Origin: Brumimicrobium aurantiacum
Lineage (GTDB): Bacteria; Bacteroidota; Bacteroidia; Flavobacteriales_D; Crocinitomicaceae
Assembly (NCBI RefSeq): GCF_003402975.1
Contig: NZ_QURB01000004.1
Location: forward strand, 58,966-122,965
DNA length: 64,000 nt
Direction of reading: 5' to 3'
Of the stretch, positions 33,911 to 42,355 are shown piece by piece (position 1 is the stretch's first letter; each line of letters begins with the position of its first letter). A model generated the notes under the pieces. The model saw only the letters and a program-made list of their open reading frames with translations, did no database searches and was not told the DNA's origin. The translations under genes and the position numbers were made by a program.

Positions 33911-34747
33911 ATGATTGATCAAATAATAAAATTTGCATTCGAAGAGGACATTCAAGAAGGAGACCATACTTCACTGTCTTGTGTTCCAGAAAATGCAACT
34001 GGAAAAGCCAAGCTATTGGTAAAAGAAGATGGAGTTCTTGCAGGAATGGAATTGGCAGAAAGAATTTTCAACTACTACGATAGCGATCTTAAAATCACAG
34101 CATTTAAGAAAGATGGAGATACAATAAAAGTTGGTGAAATTGCTTTTGAAGTTGAGGGTAAATCACAATCCATTTTAGCTACAGAAAGAATTGTTCTCAA
34201 TTTTATGCAAAGAATGAGTGCAATTGCAACACAAACAAGATCGGTGGTTGACAGTATCAAACATACAGATGCTAAATTATTAGACACAAGAAAAACAACA
34301 CCTGGAATTAGAGCCATTGAAAAATGGGCGGTGAAAATTGGTGGTGGACACAATCACAGATTTGGACTTTATGACATGATCATGATTAAAGACAATCACA
34401 TTGATTATTCTGGTGGAATTGAAGCGGCTATAACTAAAGCTAATCAATATATACAAGATAAAGATCTTGACATCAAAATCGAAATTGAAGTACGTGATGA
34501 AAAGGAACTAGATGAAGTTTTGGCCATTGGAAATGTGGATAGAATCATGCTGGATAACTTTACGCCTGAAAAAATTAAAGAAGTTCTTTCTAAAATCCCT
34601 TCGAACATTGAGACGGAAGCTTCTGGAGGAATAAATAAAAACAATATTGTTGGTTATGCAGAATCTGGGGTAAATTATATCTCTTCAGGTGCACTTACTC
34701 ATTCTGTAAAATCAATGGACTTAAGCCTAAAGGCGATATACAACTAA
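33911..34747 (+). CDS. nadC: Nicotinate-nucleotide pyrophosphorylase (carboxylating)
   Basis: 278 residues, the normal length. It converts quinolinate and PRPP to nicotinate mononucleotide in NAD synthesis. N-terminal EDIQEGDHTS, then the substrate-binding block LDTRKTTPG (124-132) and KIGGGHNHR (142-150) with the quinolinate-binding Arg, His and Lys residues, followed by MIKDNHI and the C-terminal EASGGI phosphate-binding turn. nadA and nadB are not in the window. It heads a unit with a small unknown protein and a thioesterase. Confidence 0.95.
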   Translation: MIDQIIKFAFEEDIQEGDHTSLSCVPENATGKAKLLVKEDGVLAGMELAERIFNYYDSDLKITAFKKDGDTIKVGEIAFEVEGKSQSILATERIVLNFMQRMSAIATQTRSVVDSIKHTDAKLLDTRKTTPGIRAIEKWAVKIGGGHNHRFGLYDMIMIKDNHIDYSGGIEAAITKANQYIQDKDLDIKIEIEVRDEKELDEVLAIGNVDRIMLDNFTPEKIKEVLSKIPSNIETEASGGINKNNIVGYAESGVNYISSGALTHSVKSMDLSLKAIYN

Positions 34748-34759
34748 ACAAAGTAAAAA

Positions 34760-35242
34760 ATGACACAGATTACCGAAAAATACATCACTGAAGCAACATT
34801 AAAAATTGATGGTTTAACAGAAGACAGTCTAGAACGAATTTCTGAGGCACATGTCTTGGCACAAGATGTATTTGTTGGATACATACTTTCATCTGCAGTA
34901 GAGTATGAAAACGATGCCTTACTCGATTATTTGATTTATTATTTCAATATTTTTTCAGAAGCATTCTCTATGCAAGGTGTTAAAATGAAAAAGATTGACG
35001 AAGAAATGATTGATGGTTTTCAAGAAGAATATATTCAAACTTTAGATGAATATATGGAGACTGATGATCAGGATTTAATTGCAAGTATGTGTAATCAGCC
35101 AATGATGGTATCTTTCTTAATTCACGAAATAACTGGTGAAGACGAAACCGGAGCTGTCATGGAAGAAGATCTTGCTTCTCATGTATTTATCGTGGGAGTT
35201 GCAATGATTGCATTGATGAATAGAGCAATTATCAAAGACTAA
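34760..35242 (+). CDS. Small acidic helical protein of unknown function
   Basis: 160 residues, strongly acidic and predicted mostly helical, no signal peptide and only one cysteine. No known motif. It lies 12 bases after nadC and seven before the thioesterase, so it is very probably co-transcribed with them. Function unknown; conservation of the neighbourhood in related genomes would be the best clue. Confidence 0.7.
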   Translation: MTQITEKYITEATLKIDGLTEDSLERISEAHVLAQDVFVGYILSSAVEYENDALLDYLIYYFNIFSEAFSMQGVKMKKIDEEMIDGFQEEYIQTLDEYMETDDQDLIASMCNQPMMVSFLIHEITGEDETGAVMEEDLASHVFIVGVAMIALMNRAIIKD

Positions 35243-35249
35243 AATAATT

Positions 35250-35657
35250 ATGGAAGCCAAGGCGATTGTTAACAAAATGATGGAAAAGGATGCTTTTTCT
35301 CAATGGTTGAACATCGAAATCCTTGAAATTAATCCAGGTTTTTGTCAATTAAAAACCTCGGTTCTTCCGGAAATGGTAAATGGTTTTAATATTGCGCACG
35401 GCGGAATTTCCTATAGTTTATCTGACTCTGCTTTGGCCTTTGCTGCCAATGCATACGGGAAACAATGTGTGAGTATTGAAACCTCTATTTCCCATACTCG
35501 ACCAGCCAAAATTGGAGATGAATTAATGGTTACCTGTACAGAATTAAACAGAGGTAAAACCATCGGAATTTACGAAGTTAAAATAAAAAACCAAGCTGAT
35601 AAAATCATTTCCTTGTTCAAAGGAACGGTACATATTTCTGATCGAGATTGGTCATAA
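35250..35657 (+). CDS. PaaI-family hotdog thioesterase
   Basis: 135 residues with the single-hotdog fold pattern of PaaI/YdiI enzymes: MVNGFNIAHGGISYSLSDSA, where the GFNIAHGG stretch marks the central helix and active-site region and the Asp after SLS fits the catalytic acid, then SIETSISHTRPAKIGDEL. Likely hydrolyses acyl- or phenylacetyl-type CoA thioesters; the substrate cannot be told. Genes for phenylacetate breakdown are not nearby. Last gene of the nadC unit, convergent with the aldehyde dehydrogenase gene 16 bases away. Confidence 0.85.
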   Translation: MEAKAIVNKMMEKDAFSQWLNIEILEINPGFCQLKTSVLPEMVNGFNIAHGGISYSLSDSALAFAANAYGKQCVSIETSISHTRPAKIGDELMVTCTELNRGKTIGIYEVKIKNQADKIISLFKGTVHISDRDWS

Positions 35658-35673
35658 AAACACCATTACAGAG

Positions 35674-37050
35674 TTAAACTCCCATAATCCAGCGAATAAT
35701 TTTCAATTTCTTTAAGGAATAAGGTGGATATTTTATACTCGGATCAAGCCAGGTTGCTTTGTCCAAGACACTTTTTTGATGGCTAAATGTATCGAAACCT
35801 GCTTTTCCATGGTAATTTCCTATTCCACTATTCCCCACTCCTCCAAACGGAAGATTACTATTCACAATGTGCATTATTGCATCATTAACAGCTCCTCCAC
35901 CAAATGAAAGTTCATCAATGATTCTATGTTTCACTGAGCGCTGACCTGTAAAAACATAACATGCTAAAGGCTTAGGTAATTTTTTCACTGCTGAAATGGC
36001 TTCAGAAATATTATCATAGGTGATAACGGGTAAAATTGGACCGAAGATTTCTTCCTGCATAACATCATCTTCAAATGTCACATCATGCATGATCACTGGA
36101 GGGAAATAACGATTGCTTTCATCAAAATCACCTTGATAATAAAGCTTTTCCTCATCTATCATTTCTTTTAAACGCTGATAATTTTTATCATTAATGATTT
36201 GAACGTAATTTTCATTTTTAAAGGCAAAATCCATCTCAATGATGCGTTGCTTTAACTTTTCAAGAAATTCATCTTTGATCGAGGCATCCACCATTACATA
36301 ATCTGGAGCAATACACGTTTGACCTGCATTTAAAAACTTACCCCAAACCAAGCGTTTTACAGCTACATCTAGATTACAACTTTTAGTGATAAAAGCAGGA
36401 CTCTTCCCACCTAATTCTAATGTAACTGGAGTCAGATTTTGCGCCGCCGCCTTGTATACAATCTTACCAACATTGACACTTCCTGTGAAGAATATTTTAT
36501 CCCATTTTAATTCGAGCAAATTAGTTGTTACCTCTACTCCACCTTCAACAACATGAAAAAAAGAAGCATCAAAATTATCGTTGATCATTTTTGCGATAAT
36601 TTCACTTGTCGCTGAAGGGACCTCACTCGGTTTTAAGACAACAGTATTTCCAGCAGCAATTGCTGCAATAACTGGCGCAAAAGAAAGTTGAATTGGATAA
36701 TTCCACGCGCCAATAACCAAACAGGTTCCTAAAGGTTCAGGATAAATAAAACTTTTTGCAGGAAAATTAATCATATTGGTGCGCACGCGTTTACGCTTCG
36801 ACCATTTTCGTACTTTAGAAATGGCTTCATCAATATCTAAATACAATAAGGCTAACTCATTGGTAAAAGTATCAAACTTCGACTTTTTAAAATCAGCATA
36901 AATAGCAGCATTCATTGCTTCTTCATTTGCTTTCAGTATCGATTTCAGCAGTTTTAATTGTTTAATTCTAAATCCAATTTCTTTAGATGAATTCGTATTA
37001 AAAAAAGAATTTTGATCTGCGACTAATTGATGTAAATTTTGACTTTGCAT
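35674..37050 (-). CDS. Class 3-type aldehyde dehydrogenase
   Basis: 458 residues, the short ALDH3 type. Catalytic residues are present: Asn117 in GAWNYP, Glu212 in LELGGKSP and the nucleophile Cys246 in NAGQTCIAPD; cofactor motifs GNTVVLKPSE and FTGSVNVGK also fit. It oxidises aldehydes with NAD(P). The family often handles long-chain or aromatic aldehydes, but no specific substrate can be assigned. The last about 20 residues are basic and mildly hydrophobic, which could favour membrane contact. Single-gene unit. Confidence 0.92.
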   Translation of the reverse strand: MQSQNLHQLVADQNSFFNTNSSKEIGFRIKQLKLLKSILKANEEAMNAAIYADFKKSKFDTFTNELALLYLDIDEAISKVRKWSKRKRVRTNMINFPAKSFIYPEPLGTCLVIGAWNYPIQLSFAPVIAAIAAGNTVVLKPSEVPSATSEIIAKMINDNFDASFFHVVEGGVEVTTNLLELKWDKIFFTGSVNVGKIVYKAAAQNLTPVTLELGGKSPAFITKSCNLDVAVKRLVWGKFLNAGQTCIAPDYVMVDASIKDEFLEKLKQRIIEMDFAFKNENYVQIINDKNYQRLKEMIDEEKLYYQGDFDESNRYFPPVIMHDVTFEDDVMQEEIFGPILPVITYDNISEAISAVKKLPKPLACYVFTGQRSVKHRIIDELSFGGGAVNDAIMHIVNSNLPFGGVGNSGIGNYHGKAGFDTFSHQKSVLDKATWLDPSIKYPPYSLKKLKIIRWIMGV

Positions 37051-37186
37051 ACTCTAAAGTATAAATATTTAATGACAAACATACTAATCAGTAAAATTGT
37101 TCCATTATCATTCTTTCAATTCATGGGTTTAGAGTAGAATAATCATTCATTTTACTATATTTATGAACTTATTCTAAGGAGTTTTC

Positions 37187-38626
37187 ATGCAAAAGAAATT
37201 TTTCAGTAATTTATTTTTCATCGTTCTGCTCAACTTGCTTATCAAGCCATTTTATATTTTTGGAATTGATGTACAGGTTCAAAATATTGTGGGCGCAGAA
37301 GATTATGGACTATACTTTACCTTACTAAATTTCTCATTTTTACTCAATATGTTTTTAGACATTGGAATAACCAATTACAACACTAAAAACACCGCCCAAA
37401 ATCCGAGCACCGTTAGCAAATACATTGGCTCTTTTTTCGGATTAAAAATAATGCTAGGCATTTTATATTCCATTATTACAATAGGTTTTGCCTTAATATT
37501 AGGCTACTCTGATAAGGAGATGTACCTGCTTAGTTTTTTCATTCTCAATCAAGTTTTCATTGGGTTAATTCAATATTTGAGAAGTAATTTTGCTGGTTTA
37601 CACATGTTTAAACTCGATGCTATCATCTCAGTGCTCGATCGTTTACTCTTAATACTTATTTCAGCATTTCTAATCTATGGTTTTTCATTTGAAGGAAGCT
37701 TTAAAATAGAATGGTTCATCTATGCACAAACCTTTGCCTACGGTGTTTCTTTATTGACAGCACTAATTTTGACCATTAGAAAAATCGGTAAAATCAAAAC
37801 CAAAGCCAATCGTGTTTTGTCATGGGCCATTTTAAAACAAAGTACACCATTTGCGATATTAATCTTATTGATGTCCTTATACACAAGAATGGATGCCGTA
37901 ATGCTTGAAAGATTATTACCTGACGGAAAAGCACAATCAGGAATCTACGCACAAGGTTTCAGGTTATTGGACGCTGTAAATATGTTTGCTTTTTTAGTTG
38001 CTGGACTATTACTTCCCATTTTTTCGAGGCTAATTGGAGAAAAACAAAATGTACGGCCAATTTTACAAGTGGCTGGTAAATTTCTTGTTGGCGTAGCTTT
38101 GATCGTTGGTATTGGTATGGCTTTCAATGCAAATTTGACAATTGAAACCATTTACCATAATAATACTGAAGATGCTGGAAATGTTTTTTTCTGGTTGATT
38201 CTAAGTTTTATTCCGTTATCAATATCACATATATTTGGAACATTACTTACTGCAAATCACAGTTTAAGGATTTTGAATCAAATGGCTATATTTGGTGTAG
38301 TGCTCAATTTCGGAATGAACTACTATCTTATTCCTCGATTTGAAGCCGAAGGTGCCGCTGTCGCTACCTTATGCACACAATCATTAACGGCGTTTCTACA
38401 ACTTATTTTAGTGATGCGTGTTTTCCAATTTAAAGTTCATTGGAATAGTTTATTAAAACTAATAATGTTGGCAGTAGTTTTTATCCCTGTAGCTTATTTT
38501 GCGCATGAAAACATTGAAAATTCATGGAACATTATTCTCACTTTGGGTATCGGTTTTGTCCTAATGATAGCTTTAGGTTTGGTCTATTTTAAAGACCTCA
38601 TTGCAATGGTCAAAACCAAAAGTTAA
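37187..38626 (+). CDS. Polysaccharide flippase / O-antigen transporter family
   Basis: 479 residues with about 12-14 membrane helices spread evenly along its length and basic cytoplasmic loops, as in Wzx/MurJ/MATE-type lipid-linked sugar flippases. No glycosyltransferase or sugar-nucleotide genes are adjacent, so the substrate is unknown; it could serve lipopolysaccharide or another envelope glycan. Alone on its strand between an aldehyde dehydrogenase and a small unknown gene. Confidence 0.82.
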   Translation: MQKKFFSNLFFIVLLNLLIKPFYIFGIDVQVQNIVGAEDYGLYFTLLNFSFLLNMFLDIGITNYNTKNTAQNPSTVSKYIGSFFGLKIMLGILYSIITIGFALILGYSDKEMYLLSFFILNQVFIGLIQYLRSNFAGLHMFKLDAIISVLDRLLLILISAFLIYGFSFEGSFKIEWFIYAQTFAYGVSLLTALILTIRKIGKIKTKANRVLSWAILKQSTPFAILILLMSLYTRMDAVMLERLLPDGKAQSGIYAQGFRLLDAVNMFAFLVAGLLLPIFSRLIGEKQNVRPILQVAGKFLVGVALIVGIGMAFNANLTIETIYHNNTEDAGNVFFWLILSFIPLSISHIFGTLLTANHSLRILNQMAIFGVVLNFGMNYYLIPRFEAEGAAVATLCTQSLTAFLQLILVMRVFQFKVHWNSLLKLIMLAVVFIPVAYFAHENIENSWNIILTLGIGFVLMIALGLVYFKDLIAMVKTKS

Positions 38627-38642
38627 TCCACACATCTATCTT

Positions 38643-38960
38643 TTAAGCACGGATTTGTTTAACGCGGTGAAGTGGTGTAAATTCTTCAATTTCTATATGA
38701 TCCAATCCTTTTTTCTCAAAATTCAGGGTATAGATTAATCCTTCATCTGTTGGATAGTATTCGAAATCCTCTGTCAAAGAAAGGGCAATTCCTTTAGCAT
38801 TCAATTTTGCCAATAGTTGATTTAAATCCGTTGGACCAAGAACTAAAACAGTTTCAATTAAGATTTTACCTTGAATTGTTTGTACCTCCACCTCTGCAAG
38901 ATTTGTACGTTCTTCTATTTGAATATGCTGAATTGTCATTTTTTTAAATACGTTTTTCAT
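38643..38960 (-). CDS. Small protein of unknown function
   Basis: 105 residues, no signal peptide, an alpha/beta pattern with a likely ferredoxin-like arrangement (TIQHIQIEERTNLAEVEV, then LNQLLAKLNAKGIALSL). No family recognised. A second ATG eight codons in, after KNVFKKM, could also be the start. It has its own promoter-like box and an operator-like dyad upstream. Confidence 0.65.
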   Translation of the reverse strand: MKNVFKKMTIQHIQIEERTNLAEVEVQTIQGKILIETVLVLGPTDLNQLLAKLNAKGIALSLTEDFEYYPTDEGLIYTLNFEKKGLDHIEIEEFTPLHRVKQIRA

Positions 38961-38983
38961 AACTCTTGTTTTTAATTACACTA

Positions 38984-39018
38984 CAAATGTAGAAGTCTAG
39001 AACGTAATCTATTTACGT
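38984..39018 (-). promoter_or_regulatory. Promoter with adjacent operator-like dyad
   Basis: The minus strand reads TACATTTG (38984-38991), a TAnnTTTG match 23 bases before the ATG of the 105-residue gene. Ten bases upstream lies a perfect dyad ACGTAA-TCTAT-TTACGT (39002-39018), in the position where an activator or repressor could bind near the -33 region. Confidence 0.42.
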
Positions 39019-39160
39019 AGTGATTTTTTTTAGCTAGAGCTTCAGGAATTTATTTATATAGTCTGCATTAAATTCCCGTTAAATACTTTATAAAAACCAA
39101 GAGTTTTCCTATCTTGCCAACACGCGATAAAAGCGATAATACAATAGAAAAATACAAACA

Positions 39161-40453
39161 ATGAAATACGAAAGAATCGACAAAAGATTATTTGAAAGAA
39201 ACAGAACGAAGTTCATGCAACAAATGAAAGCCAACACTGTTGCGATTTTCAACTCAAATGACATTTATCCAATTAGTGCAGACAGTACTATTCCATTTGA
39301 ACAAAACAGAGACATGTTTTATTTATCTGGAGTTGACCAAGAAGAAAGTATTTTGGCGTTATTTCCAGATGCGTCTAACCCGAAACACCGTGAAATTTTA
39401 TTCTTAAAAGAAACAAACGACCATATTGCTGTATGGGAAGGAGAAAAATTAACGAAAGAAGCGGCTTTTGAAACTACAGGAGTAAAAACTGTTTATTGGT
39501 TACAAGAATTTGATACAATTCTTAAGCAATTAATGGCTGAAGCAGAAGGGATTTACATCAACACAAATGAACATTTACGTGCAAATACAGAAACACAAAC
39601 ACGTGAAGATCGATTTATAAAACAATGGAAAAAAGACTACCCAGCTCATCAAGTTCACAAAAGTGCACCAATTTTACACCGCATTAGAAGTGTAAAAGAA
39701 GATATTGAATTAGACTTAATGCAGAAGGCATGTGACATCACTGAAGGAGCTGTAAAACGTGTATTGAAATTTGTTGAACCAGGTGTTTATGAGCATGAAA
39801 TTGAAGCTGAAATCATCCATGAATTCATCAGAAATCGTTCAAATGGTTTTGCTTACACTCCAATTATTGCGTCGGGTAAAAATGCATGTGTATTGCATTA
39901 CATCGAGAACAATCAACAATGTCAAAAGGGAGATGTAATCTTGATGGACTTTGGAGCGAAATATGCTAATTACGCTGCCGACCAAACAAGAGCCATCCCA
40001 GTGAGTGGACGATATACAGACCGACAAAAAGAGGTATACAACGCTGTACTTCATGTTAAGAAAGAGTCTGAGAAAATGCTTGTTCCTGGAACTTTAATTC
40101 CAGAATATCACCAAGAGGTAGGTAAATTAATGGAAGAGCAATTGGTCAATTTGAAATTACTTGACAAAACAGACATTAAAAACCAAAATCCAGATTGGCC
40201 AGCATACAAAAAGTACTTCATGCACGGAACTTCTCACTTTATAGGTTTAGACACACATGATTCTGGTTTATACCACAAACCTATTGAGGCAGGAATGGTA
40301 TTTACATGTGAGCCAGGAATCTATATTCCAGAAGAAAATCTAGGTATTCGATTGGAAGATGATTTAATCATTCAGGATGGAAAACCTGCCAAAAACATGA
40401 TGTCTGGAATTCCTTTAGAAATTGAGGAAGTAGAAGATTACATGAACAGTTAA
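39161..40453 (+). CDS. Xaa-Pro aminopeptidase (aminopeptidase P family)
   Basis: 430 residues. The N-terminal AMP_N domain (about 1-150) and C-terminal M24 pita-bread domain are both present. Metal ligands: Asp in ILMDFGAKY and in YAADQTRA, His in HGTSHFIGLDTHDSG, Glu in FTCEPGIY and in IRLEDD. It removes N-terminal residues that precede proline, in the cytoplasm (no signal peptide). The next gene, an alpha/beta hydrolase, starts 14 bases downstream and is probably co-transcribed. Confidence 0.93.
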   Translation: MKYERIDKRLFERNRTKFMQQMKANTVAIFNSNDIYPISADSTIPFEQNRDMFYLSGVDQEESILALFPDASNPKHREILFLKETNDHIAVWEGEKLTKEAAFETTGVKTVYWLQEFDTILKQLMAEAEGIYINTNEHLRANTETQTREDRFIKQWKKDYPAHQVHKSAPILHRIRSVKEDIELDLMQKACDITEGAVKRVLKFVEPGVYEHEIEAEIIHEFIRNRSNGFAYTPIIASGKNACVLHYIENNQQCQKGDVILMDFGAKYANYAADQTRAIPVSGRYTDRQKEVYNAVLHVKKESEKMLVPGTLIPEYHQEVGKLMEEQLVNLKLLDKTDIKNQNPDWPAYKKYFMHGTSHFIGLDTHDSGLYHKPIEAGMVFTCEPGIYIPEENLGIRLEDDLIIQDGKPAKNMMSGIPLEIEEVEDYMNS

Positions 40454-40467
40454 TCAAAGAGAAATAA

Positions 40468-41235
40468 ATGATTAAAAATCAAAATATTTTGAATTACAGG
40501 ATAGTCGGAAATGGCTATCCTGTTGTTTTTTTACATGGCTTTTTGGAATCAAACTCCATGTGGAAATCACTTTTACCTGAATTAGAAAAAATACGAGCTA
40601 TTTGTATTGAACTACCTGGTCATGGAGAATCTCCGTTATTGTCTACTCCATTACAACTTGAAACGATTACTGATTCTGTAAAATCAACCATCAAAAGTTT
40701 AAATATTGAACAATTCTCAATCGTTGGACACTCGCTTGGTGGATATGTAGCCCTTCATCTTGCAGAGGATAAAAATTTAAACATAGACCGCCTTACCCTA
40801 CTTCACTCCCATCCTTGGGCTGATCCTAAAAACAAAAAGAGAGATAGAGATAGAGTTGCCAAGATCGTTGAATACAATAAACTGATGTTTTTAAACGAGG
40901 CAATACCTAGTTTATATTACGAACCACAATTTTTCGAAACGAAAATTAATCAGTTAATCGAAGAGGCAAATGAAATGTCAGAACAAGCAATAATTCAAAC
41001 ATTAATTGCTATGAGAGACAGGGAAGAAAAAGTAAAGGTATTAGAGGATTGGAAAGATAAAATTTCAATTATTCAAGGAGAGTTTGATTCGTTAATTGAC
41101 GCTCAAAAACTTGAAAAATTGGCAGAGGAAAATGGAAATGAATTTAACTTGATAAGGTCAATTGGTCACATGGGACATCACGAAAATAAAATTGAGGTGG
41201 CTAGATTAGTGAATTCTTTTGTAAGTAAAATTTAA
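40468..41235 (+). CDS. Alpha/beta hydrolase
   Basis: 255 residues with the alpha/beta-hydrolase fold: oxyanion motif FLHGFLESNSMW, nucleophile elbow VGHSLGG (Ser near residue 90), the acid in QGEFDSLID and the final His in SIGHMGHHE. No signal peptide. The family spans esterases, MenH-like synthases and others, so the substrate is open. It follows the aminopeptidase P gene closely. Confidence 0.88.
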   Translation: MIKNQNILNYRIVGNGYPVVFLHGFLESNSMWKSLLPELEKIRAICIELPGHGESPLLSTPLQLETITDSVKSTIKSLNIEQFSIVGHSLGGYVALHLAEDKNLNIDRLTLLHSHPWADPKNKKRDRDRVAKIVEYNKLMFLNEAIPSLYYEPQFFETKINQLIEEANEMSEQAIIQTLIAMRDREEKVKVLEDWKDKISIIQGEFDSLIDAQKLEKLAEENGNEFNLIRSIGHMGHHENKIEVARLVNSFVSKI

Positions 41236-41575
41236 TTATAAACTCAACTTCCATTATCATTAAAAACCCACAAATCTGTTGTTTTAACTACTGTAATTAT
41301 TTTTTTCATAATATTAATTTTATAATTCCATAACAATATAGGGGCAATAAGTGTTCAAAACTCAAATAAAATTTAAATAAACATATCTATTGAGTTAAAA
41401 GTTGAAATTTCACTTTTTTCGGGAAGACGTATTTCTAGAAATCAAAGAATATTTCAAATTTGAATTAAAGATGACATTTGATTAATATTCTGGTTTCACT
41501 CAAAAAAAATGAATAATTTAATTTTATTTTAACAGGCCAAATTTTTATTATTAATTTAGATCAAAATATATATTT
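41236..41575. other. 340-base gene-free stretch before LytTR regulator
   Basis: Very AT-rich, no open frame of note, no strong hairpin terminator. TTTCAAATTTGAAT near 41455 is a short palindrome and could be a binding site. TATATTTA directly before the ATG at 41576 resembles a -7 box, but its nearness to the ATG makes this uncertain. Nothing else is recognised. Confidence 0.4.
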
Positions 41576-42355
41576 ATGGAACTACGCGCTATTATTGTAG
41601 ATGACGAAGATTTAGCTAGAAAAAACCTAGCAATTATGCTTGACAACTATTGTCCAGAGATTGATATAGTTGGAGAAGCTGGTGATATCAATGAAGCCGA
41701 AGAGAAGATTATTGAATTGCAACCTGATGTTGTATTCTTAGATATTCGCATGCCCTCAGGTTCTGAAGGATTCGATTTACTTGAACGTTTAGAAGACAGA
41801 AATTTCCTTGTTGTTTTTGTTACTGCATTTAAAGATTATGCCATTCGCGCATTTCAAACCAATGCTGTACACTATATTTTAAAACCGATAGATGACGAGG
41901 ATCTTCGTACAGCAGTTGACAAGTTAATTGCCACGAAGGAGACTTTTACCAAGCATCCAGAAAATTACGACAACTATTTTAATGCATTACAGAATCTTGC
42001 AGACCGCCTAGTTCATAACAAGGTAAATAACCGAATTGCCATTTCACATACTAAAGGTGTAAAAATTGTTGAAGATGACAATATCGCTTACCTCGAAGCA
42101 AGTGGAAACTGTTCTATGATATATTTCAAAGATGGAACACGTTATCTAGATACGCGTACTTTAAAAGTTTACGAAGAAATTTTAAACAGTAATAAGTTTT
42201 ACCGTATCCATAAATCATACATCATCAATTTAGATATGATTAAAGAATATATCAGCGAAGATGGTTATATTATACAATTAAAAAATGATGTTCAACTTCC
42301 TGTTGCAAGAAATAGAGTGAGTGCATTTTTGAAAACCATCAAAGGTAAAGCATGA
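41576..42355 (+). CDS. LytTR-family response regulator
   Basis: 259 residues. The receiver domain (1-120) has D9-D10-E11, the phospho-acceptor Asp56 in VVFLDIRMP and the Lys in YILKPID. The C-terminal LytTR DNA-binding domain (about 155-257) has the typical IAYLEASGNCSMIYFKDG and FYRIHKSYIINL blocks. It pairs with the membrane kinase whose gene overlaps its stop by four bases (ATGA). Targets unknown. Confidence 0.92.
   Translation: MELRAIIVDDEDLARKNLAIMLDNYCPEIDIVGEAGDINEAEEKIIELQPDVVFLDIRMPSGSEGFDLLERLEDRNFLVVFVTAFKDYAIRAFQTNAVHYILKPIDDEDLRTAVDKLIATKETFTKHPENYDNYFNALQNLADRLVHNKVNNRIAISHTKGVKIVEDDNIAYLEASGNCSMIYFKDGTRYLDTRTLKVYEEILNSNKFYRIHKSYIINLDMIKEYISEDGYIIQLKNDVQLPVARNRVSAFLKTIKGKA

Noticed and set aside
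37187-38626. Flippase as part of the 1150-9650 polysaccharide system
   Set aside because: It is nearly 28 kb away with housekeeping genes between, and synthase-dependent systems do not need a Wzx flippase.
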